From contig NZ_CAMLDD010000007.1 of NCBI RefSeq assembly GCF_946478785.1, forward strand, positions 1 through 64,000: 64,000 bases of DNA. Reading direction: 5' to 3'. A model generated the notes under the pieces. The model saw only the letters and a list, made by a program, of their open reading frames with translations. It was not told where the DNA came from and ran no database searches. Position numbers and translations under genes: made by a program. Positions 25,349-34,666 of the stretch are shown one piece after another; positions within the stretch are counted from its first letter, which is position 1, and every line of letters starts with the position of its first letter. The DNA is from an uncultured Flavobacterium sp. Lineage in GTDB: Bacteria > Bacteroidota > Bacteroidia > Flavobacteriales > Flavobacteriaceae.

Positions 25349-25987
25349 TTAGAATGTTGTAGTACTATTAGCCTGATAAGCAAAATTAAAAGTATAGAAT
25401 CTAGTATCCTCCATTTTTGATGGGTCTGGAGTTACAGGAGCCCCTTTATAGTAACTCAAAATTTCGAACTTTGCATATTTACCGTCGTGAGTTTTCACAA
25501 CAAATACTCTTCCTGCTTTTGCAGAAATAACATGAGTTAAACCATTATAATCATACCACGCATTTGCTCCTGAGGCTGGAAATGCATAAACTGAAGCCGC
25601 ATCCTGAGCAAATGTAGAAGCAGTTGGAAATGCTGTAACGCTGGAAAATGCTCCAGAGACAATGCTCACTGATCCTGATCCTGTTCTTGTTGGTTCACCT
25701 GAATCCCCAACATTGTATTTAGCCCCTCCATTTACTATAATTACTGTACCACGAAAAGCTATATCCCATTTATCTGTAGTAACAATTTTATTTTCAGAAA
25801 AACTGAATTTGGTAAAAGGTCCTGAAGCTTCTGCTCCTCGTTCTCCTCCAATTTGTGGAGCTGGAAGGTCAGAAACTTTTGTTGTAACAACTGCTGGAGG
25901 AGTTGTGTTTTTATCATCATCACTACTGCAAGATGCTGTAAATATTACTAATGCTAAAAGAGACAGTTTTAAAAAATTTGTTTTCAT
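25349..25987 (-). CDS. HmuY-family haem-binding lipoprotein
   Basis: This 212-residue lipoprotein has lipobox TASC (Cys about 20) followed by SSDDD, the Asp-rich surface-export signal common in Bacteroidota. The domain resembles HmuY, with KFSFSENKIVTTDKWDIAFRG near its start and the later ARGVFVVKTHDGKYAKFEILSYY-type strand segment. HmuY takes haem from host or environmental proteins and passes it to the TonB receptor encoded 25 bp upstream. ATG 25987 is chosen for the signal peptide. Confidence 0.85.
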   Translation of the reverse strand: MKTNFLKLSLLALVIFTASCSSDDDKNTTPPAVVTTKVSDLPAPQIGGERGAEASGPFTKFSFSENKIVTTDKWDIAFRGTVIIVNGGAKYNVGDSGEPTRTGSGSVSIVSGAFSSVTAFPTASTFAQDAASVYAFPASGANAWYDYNGLTHVISAKAGRVFVVKTHDGKYAKFEILSYYKGAPVTPDPSKMEDTRFYTFNFAYQANSTTTF

Positions 25988-26012
25988 GGTAAAATGTTTA
26001 AATAAATATTGA

Positions 26013-28079
26013 TTAAAAATTATATTGAACTCTTGCAAAAAGCTGTCTCCCTGCAAGATTAGCAATCTGGTCAGGATCTGTATAATCAAATAAATTATTG
26101 GCTCCGGCCTGAAGCAATAACTTGTCCATAATGTATTTTGAAATTGATAAATTTGTCAGGAAATATTCATTTACAAACTTGTCGTATTTGTCCAGAATGT
26201 TATTGTTATTGGTATCAAACATTCCGTATTTGCTTCGGTAGAAAACACGTAAATTGATATCCGTTTTTATTTTCGGAATGGTATAGGCAAATTTAATATT
26301 GGCTGTATGCTTGGATCGATTGTATAATCCGAAATAATCTGATTTACTGATCTGAACCGTTTGTAATTGTGAATTTCGAATGTATTGGTGTTCTTCAAAA
26401 TTATCCAGAACCGATTTGTCTTTTGCTATTAAATATTGATATCCTAGTGACACAACAAATTCGTTAGTAAAACTATAAGTTGAATTATACTCTACCCCAT
26501 AAGTAAATATTTTGTCATAATTGGTATAACTAAAAATATTCTGCCCATTGTTTTTTTGAGCTACAGCCTGTGTATCAATTAAATTATCTATCAAATTATA
26601 GAAAGCATTTACATCTATTTTTAGTTTATCCTTTTTATAAGAACCTCCAAAATTGAAATTGATTGAACTTTCTGCTTTTAATGGTTCGTCAAAACTTATT
26701 CCTGCTGTTCTGGACAGAAGCTGACCTTGTTCTTCAAATTCGTTTAAGCGAAGCTCAGCAACATTATATCCTAAAACAGTATAACCAACTGAAGGATTGG
26801 TGAAATCGAAAAACAACTGTCTAAAATCCGGTGCTTTATAACCGTAACCTACTGAAGATTTTAAAGAAAAATTATTATTAAACTTATAATTCACCGCCAG
26901 TTTCGGACTAAACTGCGAAGCATATTCGCTATGATTATCATATCTGAATCCGGCAAGAATATTCAATTTTCCGGATGGATTGTAATCATATTGTACAAAA
27001 ACATATTGAGAATTAAAATTCACATTACTTTCAAAATAGGTTCTGTCCAGGGTTTCATAATTCAAACCAACCCCAGCAGTTAATTTGGCATTTTTTATTG
27101 AAAAAGTTGTTCTGATTTCTGGTCTAAAAAGCCATTGATTGTAATATGTCTCTTCAAAAAGCACGTTATTTTCATCATACAAAAATGAGTCATTTTTATA
27201 ATTGGTCGTATATAATTCGTATTCAGAATATACTTTAAAATTCCATTTGTGTTCTAATTTGATTTGTGAGTTCCATTCGTTTTCCTTTGCGTCACCTTTA
27301 TACTTTTGAGAATCAATCTCGGCAGCATTATCTGCTTTCTGATTAAAAAAACGATTACTTACAATTAATTTCAGGTTTTCCGAAAAATCATAATATAATT
27401 TGGGTTGTATTGTGGTATTATGATATCCTTGCACATTTTTCAGAAATGTACTTTTATCCAAATCATACCCATCTGTTGTATAATAATTAGCAAACAAATT
27501 GGCTGCAAATTTTTTCTTCTTCCAAAGTAAATTAGCATTAGCATCACTAGCATCAAATGTTGCATATCGATAGGAAAGACTGCCTGAAAACAGATCTTTT
27601 ACCGGTCTTTTTGTAATTACATTAATAACCCCACCCATAGCTTCTGAACCATATAAAGCTGACGAAGCGCCTTTTACAATTTCAATTCTCTCAATATTTC
27701 CAACAGAAACCCTTGACAAATCCAGAACTCCCGAAGTTCTTCCCACAAGCGGAACACCATCAATCAGAATCATGGTATAAGCTGCATCTAAACCCTGCAT
27801 TTGAATACCTTCGAAACCACTTTCGTCCGGAATCAAAATGATTCCTGTCTGTTCACTTAAAATTTCGTTTAATCTTGTAACCCCTGATTTCACAATTTGC
27901 TCTGATGTAATGATTACCATTGGCAATGGCAATGATGAAAGTACTCTTTCTGTTCTTGTACCAGTGATAACCATAACTTCTGATAATTCATTTGCAGCAA
28001 CACTGTCTTTTTGTATTTCCTGAGCAAACGAAATTTGACAAAAAACAAACAGCATAAAAAGGGTAATTTTAATTTTCAT
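26013..28079 (-). CDS. TonB-dependent haem receptor, HmuR-like
   Basis: This 688-residue outer-membrane receptor has a signal peptide (1-19), a plug (about 45-160, with PLPMVIITSEQI, MILIDGVPLVGRT and IERIEIVKGASSALYGSEAMGGVINVI-type box split over two strands) and a C-terminal barrel ending in Phe. No STN or carboxypeptidase-like extension is present, so it is a plain transporter. It is the first gene of the pair with the HmuY-type lipoprotein, hence haem or haem-protein uptake. It is divergent from the DUF6607 gene. Confidence 0.85.
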   Translation of the reverse strand: MKIKITLFMLFVFCQISFAQEIQKDSVAANELSEVMVITGTRTERVLSSLPLPMVIITSEQIVKSGVTRLNEILSEQTGIILIPDESGFEGIQMQGLDAAYTMILIDGVPLVGRTSGVLDLSRVSVGNIERIEIVKGASSALYGSEAMGGVINVITKRPVKDLFSGSLSYRYATFDASDANANLLWKKKKFAANLFANYYTTDGYDLDKSTFLKNVQGYHNTTIQPKLYYDFSENLKLIVSNRFFNQKADNAAEIDSQKYKGDAKENEWNSQIKLEHKWNFKVYSEYELYTTNYKNDSFLYDENNVLFEETYYNQWLFRPEIRTTFSIKNAKLTAGVGLNYETLDRTYFESNVNFNSQYVFVQYDYNPSGKLNILAGFRYDNHSEYASQFSPKLAVNYKFNNNFSLKSSVGYGYKAPDFRQLFFDFTNPSVGYTVLGYNVAELRLNEFEEQGQLLSRTAGISFDEPLKAESSINFNFGGSYKKDKLKIDVNAFYNLIDNLIDTQAVAQKNNGQNIFSYTNYDKIFTYGVEYNSTYSFTNEFVVSLGYQYLIAKDKSVLDNFEEHQYIRNSQLQTVQISKSDYFGLYNRSKHTANIKFAYTIPKIKTDINLRVFYRSKYGMFDTNNNNILDKYDKFVNEYFLTNLSISKYIMDKLLLQAGANNLFDYTDPDQIANLAGRQLFARVQYNF

Positions 28080-28107
28080 TATTTTTATTCAGTCTTAATA
28101 ACCGATG

Positions 28108-28155
28108 CAAATATATAATTATTTTTATTTATTCTAAATAAAGTTTATATATTTG
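28108..28155. promoter_or_regulatory. divergent promoters with central dyad, haem locus
   Basis: TATATTTG boxes face outward on both strands (minus 28115-28108, plus 28148-28155). Between them TTTATT-CTA-AATAAA (28128-28142) is an inverted repeat. A repressor bound there would shut both promoters. Fur is the natural candidate for a haem locus, but the site does not prove it. Confidence 0.45.
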
Positions 28156-28183
28156 CCAGAAAAAATTAAACTAATAAATAGTT

Positions 28184-29086
28184 ATGATTACAAAAAGCCT
28201 CTACTTATCAGCCGCTATGGCTTTAATTTGCAGTCTTGGTTTCGGTCAGGATAAAAAACAGCAAGACATTAAATCAATCAAATCAATGTGTGGTTGTTAT
28301 GAAGTGAAATTTAATTTTGCAGAAACTTTTCAGTATTCTAAAGATTCGGCTACTTATAAACCTTCACAAACCAAACATGAATCTGCTTTAGAATGGGTAG
28401 AATTAGTAGAAGACACTCCAAATAAAATTTCCATGCAGCATCTGTTAATTGTAAGTGATGACATGATTATTAAACACTGGAGACAAGACTGGCTATTCGA
28501 AAACACAGATTTTTATTTATTTGACAAAAACACTTCCTGGAAGTATAAAAAACTGGATAAAAAAGCCGTAAAAGGACAATGGACTCAAAAAGTTTATCAG
28601 GTAGATGACAGTCCAAGATATGAAGGATCTGCAACGTGGCTTCATGTAGACGGACAAGACTATTGGGCAAACGTTACTGATGCTCCTCTGCCAAGGAGAG
28701 AGCACACAAAACGTAATGATTATAATGTCCTTAAAAGAAGAAATATCCATGAAATCACATCAACAGGATGGAATCATGAACAGGATAACCAAAAGCTAAT
28801 TAGAGATGACAGCGGAAAAGATGTTTTGTTAGCAGAAGAAAAAGGAATGGATATCTATACTAAAGTTGCAGATAGTAAATGTCTTGCTGCTCAAAAATGG
28901 TGGAAGGAAAATAATGCTCTTTGGAAAAATGTTCGTGATAAATGGCAAACACTTTTTGAAAGAAATAAAGACTTAAACTTAGAAGCTAAAGTTAATAAAA
29001 AAGCATTGTATTCTCTTTTGTTTGATTTAAAACCAAATGCCACAAAAGCAGAATCTGATGCTATTATTGACAAATTTGTAAAATAA
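28184..29086 (+). CDS. DUF6607-family exported protein, divergent from haem receptor
   Basis: This 300-residue protein has a signal peptide (1-21) and a soluble domain rich in aromatic residues. The early CGCYEVKFNFAETF and HHW-like SDDMIIKHWRQDWLFEN segments, with PRREHTKRNDYNVLKRRN further on, fit DUF6607 as I remember it. Members are often next to HmuY/TonB haem genes, as here. The function is unknown; the two Cys in MCGCYE could bind metal or haem or form a disulfide. Confidence 0.75.
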   Translation: MITKSLYLSAAMALICSLGFGQDKKQQDIKSIKSMCGCYEVKFNFAETFQYSKDSATYKPSQTKHESALEWVELVEDTPNKISMQHLLIVSDDMIIKHWRQDWLFENTDFYLFDKNTSWKYKKLDKKAVKGQWTQKVYQVDDSPRYEGSATWLHVDGQDYWANVTDAPLPRREHTKRNDYNVLKRRNIHEITSTGWNHEQDNQKLIRDDSGKDVLLAEEKGMDIYTKVADSKCLAAQKWWKENNALWKNVRDKWQTLFERNKDLNLEAKVNKKALYSLLFDLKPNATKAESDAIIDKFVK

Positions 29087-29105
29087 ATTGTTTTGTGTTA
29101 GTTGT

Positions 29106-29141
29106 AAAAGAGCCGATAGTTTTAGGACTACCGGCTCTTTT
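29106..29141. terminator. bidirectional terminator
   Basis: Ten-bp stem AAAAGAGCCG / CGGCTCTTTT plus three inner pairs, between the convergent DUF6607 gene and argS. Confidence 0.85.
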
Positions 29142-29175
29142 TATTTTCTTTCGAAATTATATTAGGTAACTTTTT

Positions 29176-31116
29176 TTACATTCTCTCAGGAACTTCAATC
29201 CCTAATAAAGTAAAAGCAGATTTAATAACCTCAGCTACTTTATGCGAAAGCTGTACTCTGAATATTTTTTTAGTCAAATCTACTTCTCCTAAAATGTGAA
29301 CCGATTGATAGAATGAATTATATTCTTTTACCAAATCATAAGTATAATTTGCAATTAAAGCCGGACTATGATTTTGTGCTGCATTTTGAATTACTTCCGG
29401 GAAAAGTTGGATTTGTTTTACCAGTTCTTTTTCCTTTTCATGCAATTCTTCTATATCAGTTCGTGCAGAAAAATCAAAATCAGCTTTACGGATGATGGAC
29501 TGAATTCTCGCGTATGTGTATTGAATAAATGGCCCAGTATTTCCAGCAAAATCAACAGATTCTTCAGGATTGAATAAAATACGTTTCTTAGGATCTACTT
29601 TTAGAATGTAATATTTCAACGCACCTAGACCAATCGTTTTGTATAATTTTGCTTTTTCTTCTGCAGAATAACTTTCCAGTTTTCCTAAATCTTCTGAAAT
29701 CTGTTTGGCTGTATCGGTCATATCCTGCATCAAATCATCGGCATCTACAACTGTTCCTTCACGGCTTTTCATTTTTCCGGAAGGCAAATCAACCATTCCG
29801 TATGATAAATGATATAAGCTTGAAGCCCAGTCAAAACCTAATTTTTTCAGAATCAGGAATAAAACTTTAAAGTGATAATCCTGTTCGTTACCAACGGTAT
29901 AAACCATTCCGCCAACATCAGGCATATCTTTTACACGTTGAATTGCGGTCCCGATATCCTGTGTCATATAAACGGCAGTCCCATCAGAACGCAAAACAAT
30001 TTTACGATCTAAACCTTCATCAGTCAAATCAATCCAAACAGAACCGTCAGGGTCTTTTTCAAAAACCCCTCTGTCAAGTCCAACCTGAACTACATCTTTT
30101 CCTAATAAATAGGTATTGCTTTCGTAATAATACTTATCGAAATCAACTCCAAGATTCGTATAAGTCGTTGCGAAACCATCATAAACCCATTGGTTCATCA
30201 TTTTCCAAAGCGTTATTACCTTTTCATCTCCAGCTTCCCATTTCTTAAGCATTAATTGAACCTCAGATCCAATCTCACTATATTTATTAAAAAAGAGATT
30301 TTTTATAAAAGTCTTTTTGGCTTTTCTAACAATAACTTCTGGAAGTTTTTCATCGTTTATATCTCCCCCTTTATCTTGAAATTTTAAAATTTCTTCCTCA
30401 TAGAAAGCTTTAAACTCCTTTGAATCTAATAGATTTTGAAAAACATTTAAGATATCTTCTGAATAATCTTCCAAATCTAACCATTCATCAAATTCTTTTT
30501 GAAATTGCTTTTCAAACTCAACATAATATTTACCAACTAATTTATCTCCTTTTAAGCCAGTACTTTCAGGGGTTTCTCCATTTCCAAATTTCTCCCAGGC
30601 TAACATCGATTTGCAGATATGGATTCCGCGATCGTTGATGATTTGTGTTTTATATACTTTTTTACCAGAAGCTTTAATAATTTCAGCCACAGAATATCCT
30701 AACAAATTGTTACGAACGTGACCTAAATGCAAAGGTTTATTGGTATTTGGAGAAGAATATTCGACCATGATCGCTTTGTCCTCCGGATTAGGCGTCACAT
30801 ATCCAAATTTAGAATTGTCTTTTATTCCATTAAAGAAGTTAAGATAATAACTATCTGAAATTACAATATTCAAAAAGCCTGAAACAACATTAAAACGAGC
30901 TACCTCAGCAACATTTTCAACCAGATAATTTCCAATTTTATTTCCTAATTCTCCAGGATTGCTTTTAATCACTTTCAATAAAGGAAAAATTACCATTGTA
31001 ATATCGCCTTCAAACTCTCTCCGTGTAGTCTGGAATTCGATTTTATCAACAGTAACATCAAATAATGCCTGAATGGCGCTTTGTATAGAAGGAGTAAGAA
31101 TTTGTGGTAATGACAT
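29176..31116 (-). CDS. argS: arginyl-tRNA synthetase with enlarged insertion
   Basis: This 646-residue class I synthetase charges tRNA-Arg. The N-terminal tRNA-recognition domain (1-105) precedes the HIGH-like motif HLGH (130-133) within SSPNTNKP, and a KMSKS-equivalent KMKSREG lies near residue 450. The C-terminal anticodon-binding helical domain ends in VPERM. Related Bacteroidota enzymes are about 590-600 residues as I recall. Here the segment of about 205-287, between GKYYVEFEK and MLKKWEAGD, is longer by some 50 residues and rich in Lys, Glu, Asp and Phe. The reading frame is intact. Confidence 0.95.
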   Translation of the reverse strand: MSLPQILTPSIQSAIQALFDVTVDKIEFQTTRREFEGDITMVIFPLLKVIKSNPGELGNKIGNYLVENVAEVARFNVVSGFLNIVISDSYYLNFFNGIKDNSKFGYVTPNPEDKAIMVEYSSPNTNKPLHLGHVRNNLLGYSVAEIIKASGKKVYKTQIINDRGIHICKSMLAWEKFGNGETPESTGLKGDKLVGKYYVEFEKQFQKEFDEWLDLEDYSEDILNVFQNLLDSKEFKAFYEEEILKFQDKGGDINDEKLPEVIVRKAKKTFIKNLFFNKYSEIGSEVQLMLKKWEAGDEKVITLWKMMNQWVYDGFATTYTNLGVDFDKYYYESNTYLLGKDVVQVGLDRGVFEKDPDGSVWIDLTDEGLDRKIVLRSDGTAVYMTQDIGTAIQRVKDMPDVGGMVYTVGNEQDYHFKVLFLILKKLGFDWASSLYHLSYGMVDLPSGKMKSREGTVVDADDLMQDMTDTAKQISEDLGKLESYSAEEKAKLYKTIGLGALKYYILKVDPKKRILFNPEESVDFAGNTGPFIQYTYARIQSIIRKADFDFSARTDIEELHEKEKELVKQIQLFPEVIQNAAQNHSPALIANYTYDLVKEYNSFYQSVHILGEVDLTKKIFRVQLSHKVAEVIKSAFTLLGIEVPERM

Positions 31117-31393
31117 GTAAACTTATTTTTAAAGTGAGCAAATATACTGCTTATTCATCAATTAGAAAACATATTAAATCTCAAAGCATGATTAGAAATT
31201 CACAAAATCAGAACAACAACAATTGTTAAAATTATCAAAAAATCAAAATGCTAACTTATTAAAAAACAGAACTTCTAGGGAGTTTTATTTTTTTATTATA
31301 AAATTCTTGTAACAAATCGTTAAAAAAAAGGTCTTATTAACAATTTAAACACAATCATCATCAATCAAATCAAAATAATCAATTTAACAAATT

Positions 31394-33808
31394 ATGAAAT
31401 TAAAATTCTTTCTGTTCGCATTACTGGGTGTAATGGCAACAGCTCAAGCCCAAAATACGGGAACAGTTTCGGGCAAAATTATTGAAAAATCGAATAATGC
31501 CCCTATTTCTTACGCTACGGTTTCAATCAAAGACAACGGAAAAGTAATTTCCGGGGTAAACACTGATGACAACGGAGATTTTTCCATTAAAAACCTGGCC
31601 CTAAAAAGTTACACAATCGAAATTCAGTACATAGGTTTCAGAAAATATATTGGATCTGTACTTTTAAGTGATAATAAAAAATCGGCCACAGTGAATGTTT
31701 CTCTCGAAGAAGAAGCTACTCAGCTGAAAGGTGTTAATATTGTCGCTGAACGTTCTACAATCGAGCAAAAAATTGATCGCAAAGTAATTAATGTTGGTAA
31801 AGATCTGACAACAGCAGGGGCTTCGGCATCTGACATTATGAGCAATATTCCATCTGTAAATGTAGATCAGGACGGAAAACTTTCGCTTCGCGGAAACGAG
31901 AATGTTCGTGTATTGATTGACGGAAGACCAACAAACCTTGATCCGGCTCAATTGTTAAAACAAATTCCGTCAACGTCTATTAAAAAAATCGAGCTGATTA
32001 CCAATCCAAGTGCTAAATACAATCCGGAAGGAATGTCGGGAATCATCAATATTATTTTACACAAAAATGCCAATACAGGTTTCAACGGAAGTTATAGCGG
32101 CGGAATTACTTTTGGCGAAACGGCCAAGTACAACCAGTCTTTGGATTTGAATTATAAAACCGGAAAAGTAAATTTCTTTGGAAACGGAGGAACTAATTTC
32201 GGAACTTATTTTAATGATGGTTTCATTTCAAAAACAGATCAGACTATTTTTCAGGATCTGGATATTTCTAACGAAAACGAATCTTACCTCTACAAAATTG
32301 GTATGGATTATCTAATTGATGACAATAATACCTTATCGTTTTATACCACTCAAAATAAGGCGACAGGACTTGGATTAATAGATACTGATATTGATTATCT
32401 TAATTCACCTGAAGGAATTAGCAATATGTACCAAAAAGCAAGATATCAGGGACCAAACAAAACTGGAAATTACAACCTGGCATACAAGCATATATTTAAA
32501 AAAGAAGGCCATACACTGGATTTTGAAGGAAATTATAGTAATACTGAAGAAACTCAAAATGCTAATTTTGATACTCAGACAACAAAAACGGATAATACTT
32601 CAAACAGCATTGTTTACAATGATTTTATAAATGACGAAAGAAAATTAAGCACTTTTAACGTTGATTATGTAAATCCGTTAAACGAAAAGACGACTTTTGA
32701 AGCGGGTGCAGAAGCCAGAATAACCAGAACGGAGAACAATTACACAACTGACAATCCATTCGTTGCAACTGCTGCCAGAGTTTCTAATTATACTTATGAT
32801 ATTGATATTTATTCTGCTTATGTAACTTTTGGTCAAAAATTTACCAAATTCAGTTATCAGGTAGGAACCCGTTTTGAGAGTTACAAAGTAGCTGCTAATT
32901 TAAATCAAGGCGAAACTAAATTTGATGATGATTATATTACACTTTACCCATCTGCCTATTTAACTTATAATTTGAATGAGAAAAACACTTTGCAATTGAG
33001 CTACAGCCGTCGCGTTGACCGTCCGAGTTTAGAACAGACAAAGCCTATTCGTGAGTTTTCTACTCCGCTGATAACATCTTACGGAAATCAGGAATTAAGA
33101 CCGCAGTTTACGAATTCTGTTGAATTGAATTACACTAAAACTCTTGAAAAGGGAAGTTTTTCTACTGGAGTTTTCGTAAGAAGTATCAATGACCCGATTA
33201 GCAGAGTCTTGCAGCCTGATGAATCAGATCCAAATAAACAAATTATGACTTTTACAAACTACGATAATAATACTGCTTACGGATTTGAAGTTTCTTTCAA
33301 TTACAAAATTACCAAATGGTGGGATATTCAGCCGTCTATCGACTTTTCAAGCATTAACCAGACAGGAGTTGTGTTTATATATGATGAAACACAAACCCCA
33401 AAAAGCATTGCAAAGGAAAGAACAGTTACAGTTGCAGCATTTAACGGTCGTATGAATTCTAACTTTAAAGCCACAAAACGTTTAAGCTTCTTATTATTCG
33501 GATTTTACAGAAGCCCCGTTGAAGACATACAGCAGGATAGAAAAGAAATGTACAAGATGGACATTGGTTCGCGTTATACATTGCTAGAAAACAAAATGAA
33601 CCTGAGCTTACGTTTTAATGATGTTTTCAACACTATGAAATATGCTTTTGATACCCAGTATCCTTATGCTCAATCAGGACAATTTACCTGGGAAAGTCAA
33701 ACAGTCTATTTAGGTTTAACCTACAATTTTGGAGGTGGAAAAATTAAAAACCTTCAGCGTAAACAAAGAGAAGACAACACTAATAAAGACGGTGGCGGTA
33801 TGTTTTAA
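31394..33808 (+). CDS. outer-membrane beta-barrel family receptor (TonB-like)
   Basis: This 804-residue protein has a signal peptide (1-19), a carboxypeptidase-regulatory-like domain (about 23-110, GTVSGKIIEKSNNAPISYATV), a plug (about 130-230, with ASDIMSNIPSVNVDQDG, SLRGNENVRVLIDGRP and NPSAKYNPEGMSGIINI) and a C-terminal barrel of the outer-membrane beta-barrel family 3 type. The tail is Lys/Arg/Asp/Gly rich rather than ending in Phe. The substrate is unknown, with no binding-lipoprotein partner next to it. The long 5' gap (31117-31393) shows only AT-rich sequence. Confidence 0.85.
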   Translation: MKLKFFLFALLGVMATAQAQNTGTVSGKIIEKSNNAPISYATVSIKDNGKVISGVNTDDNGDFSIKNLALKSYTIEIQYIGFRKYIGSVLLSDNKKSATVNVSLEEEATQLKGVNIVAERSTIEQKIDRKVINVGKDLTTAGASASDIMSNIPSVNVDQDGKLSLRGNENVRVLIDGRPTNLDPAQLLKQIPSTSIKKIELITNPSAKYNPEGMSGIINIILHKNANTGFNGSYSGGITFGETAKYNQSLDLNYKTGKVNFFGNGGTNFGTYFNDGFISKTDQTIFQDLDISNENESYLYKIGMDYLIDDNNTLSFYTTQNKATGLGLIDTDIDYLNSPEGISNMYQKARYQGPNKTGNYNLAYKHIFKKEGHTLDFEGNYSNTEETQNANFDTQTTKTDNTSNSIVYNDFINDERKLSTFNVDYVNPLNEKTTFEAGAEARITRTENNYTTDNPFVATAARVSNYTYDIDIYSAYVTFGQKFTKFSYQVGTRFESYKVAANLNQGETKFDDDYITLYPSAYLTYNLNEKNTLQLSYSRRVDRPSLEQTKPIREFSTPLITSYGNQELRPQFTNSVELNYTKTLEKGSFSTGVFVRSINDPISRVLQPDESDPNKQIMTFTNYDNNTAYGFEVSFNYKITKWWDIQPSIDFSSINQTGVVFIYDETQTPKSIAKERTVTVAAFNGRMNSNFKATKRLSFLLFGFYRSPVEDIQQDRKEMYKMDIGSRYTLLENKMNLSLRFNDVFNTMKYAFDTQYPYAQSGQFTWESQTVYLGLTYNFGGGKIKNLQRKQREDNTNKDGGGMF

Positions 33809-33853
33809 CGCTACTCTTAATTTTTTGAATATTTTTTAATTAGTACTTGTAGA

Positions 33854-33891
33854 AAAAAAGGACTGAAGTTTGCCAACTTCAGTCCTTTTTT
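33854..33891. terminator. strong bidirectional terminator
   Basis: A 17-bp perfect stem with loop TGCC between convergent genes, with A-run and T-run flanks on both strands. Confidence 0.9.
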
Positions 33892-33907
33892 ATTTGTTGT
33901 ATAATCT

Positions 33908-34576
33908 TTATAAAAAATTTCGAATCTCTTTTACCTCTTCGGGATTAGCTGTTTCTGTATCATCCGTTATGGCTGATGAATGATAAAATGTCGGTTCTAG
34001 TTTATCCTGTAACAATTTAATATTTGAAGATCGTAATCCTCCGCCAGGCATAATTTCGATTCTCTTATCGGCTTTCTTTTGAATTTTCTCCAGATTAAAA
34101 ATACCTTCTTCAACGCTTACTTCCTGCCCGGAAGTTAAAATGGTTTTAAAACCGCAATCAATTATATCCTCCAAAGCTTGTTCGACATTTTTAACGACAT
34201 CAAAAGCGCGATGAAAAGTACAGGAAAGCGGATGAGCCAAACTGACTAATTCCTGATTTTTCTTTTTATTGATATTCCCGTCTTCATTTAAAATCCCGAA
34301 AACAAACCCATCAATACCTAATTTTTTGAACTGTTTTATATCCTGCTTCATTTCAACAATCTCTTCATCCGTATAAACAAAATTGCCGCCTCTCGGTCTT
34401 ATGATAACGTGCATTTTTATCGAAAGCTTTTCACGAACTTTTACCGTTAAAATAGAATTAGGAGTTGTGCCGCCAAGTTTCATGTTTTCGCATAGCTCTA
34501 TTCGATCAGCACCATTTTCCTGAGCAATCAAAGCCGATTCGTAATTAAAACATGCTATTTCGAGTTGGTTTTTCAT
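33908..34576 (-). CDS. cutC: CutC-family protein
   Basis: This 222-residue TIM-barrel protein has the family signature at its start (LEIACFNYESALIAQENGADRIELC) and the later VIIRPRGGNF and LTSGQ segments. CutC was named for copper homeostasis in E. coli, but that role is disputed and the enzymatic activity is uncertain. ATG 34576 matches the family start; the upstream extension to 34627 would overlap the terminator of the preceding gene. It is expressed from its own unit or by read-through from the KAS III gene. Confidence 0.88.
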   Translation of the reverse strand: MKNQLEIACFNYESALIAQENGADRIELCENMKLGGTTPNSILTVKVREKLSIKMHVIIRPRGGNFVYTDEEIVEMKQDIKQFKKLGIDGFVFGILNEDGNINKKKNQELVSLAHPLSCTFHRAFDVVKNVEQALEDIIDCGFKTILTSGQEVSVEEGIFNLEKIQKKADKRIEIMPGGGLRSSNIKLLQDKLEPTFYHSSAITDDTETANPEEVKEIRNFL

Positions 34577-34615
34577 TATTATGGGATAAAACAGCAGTAA
34601 ATCAAATATAAAAAA

Positions 34616-34640
34616 AACCTGCTTCAAAAAGAAACAGGCT
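34616..34640 (-). terminator. terminator after KAS III gene
   Basis: Ten-bp stem with two G-U pairs and AAAAA loop, followed on the minus strand by eight T. Confidence 0.75.
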
Positions 34641-34666
34641 TTGTATAAATATCAGTAAAATTAAAT

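Noticed and set aside
30256..30504. ArgRS insertion as intein or mobile element
   Set aside because: No Cys/Ser at a splice junction, no HN dipeptide and no endonuclease motif; the segment is far too short.
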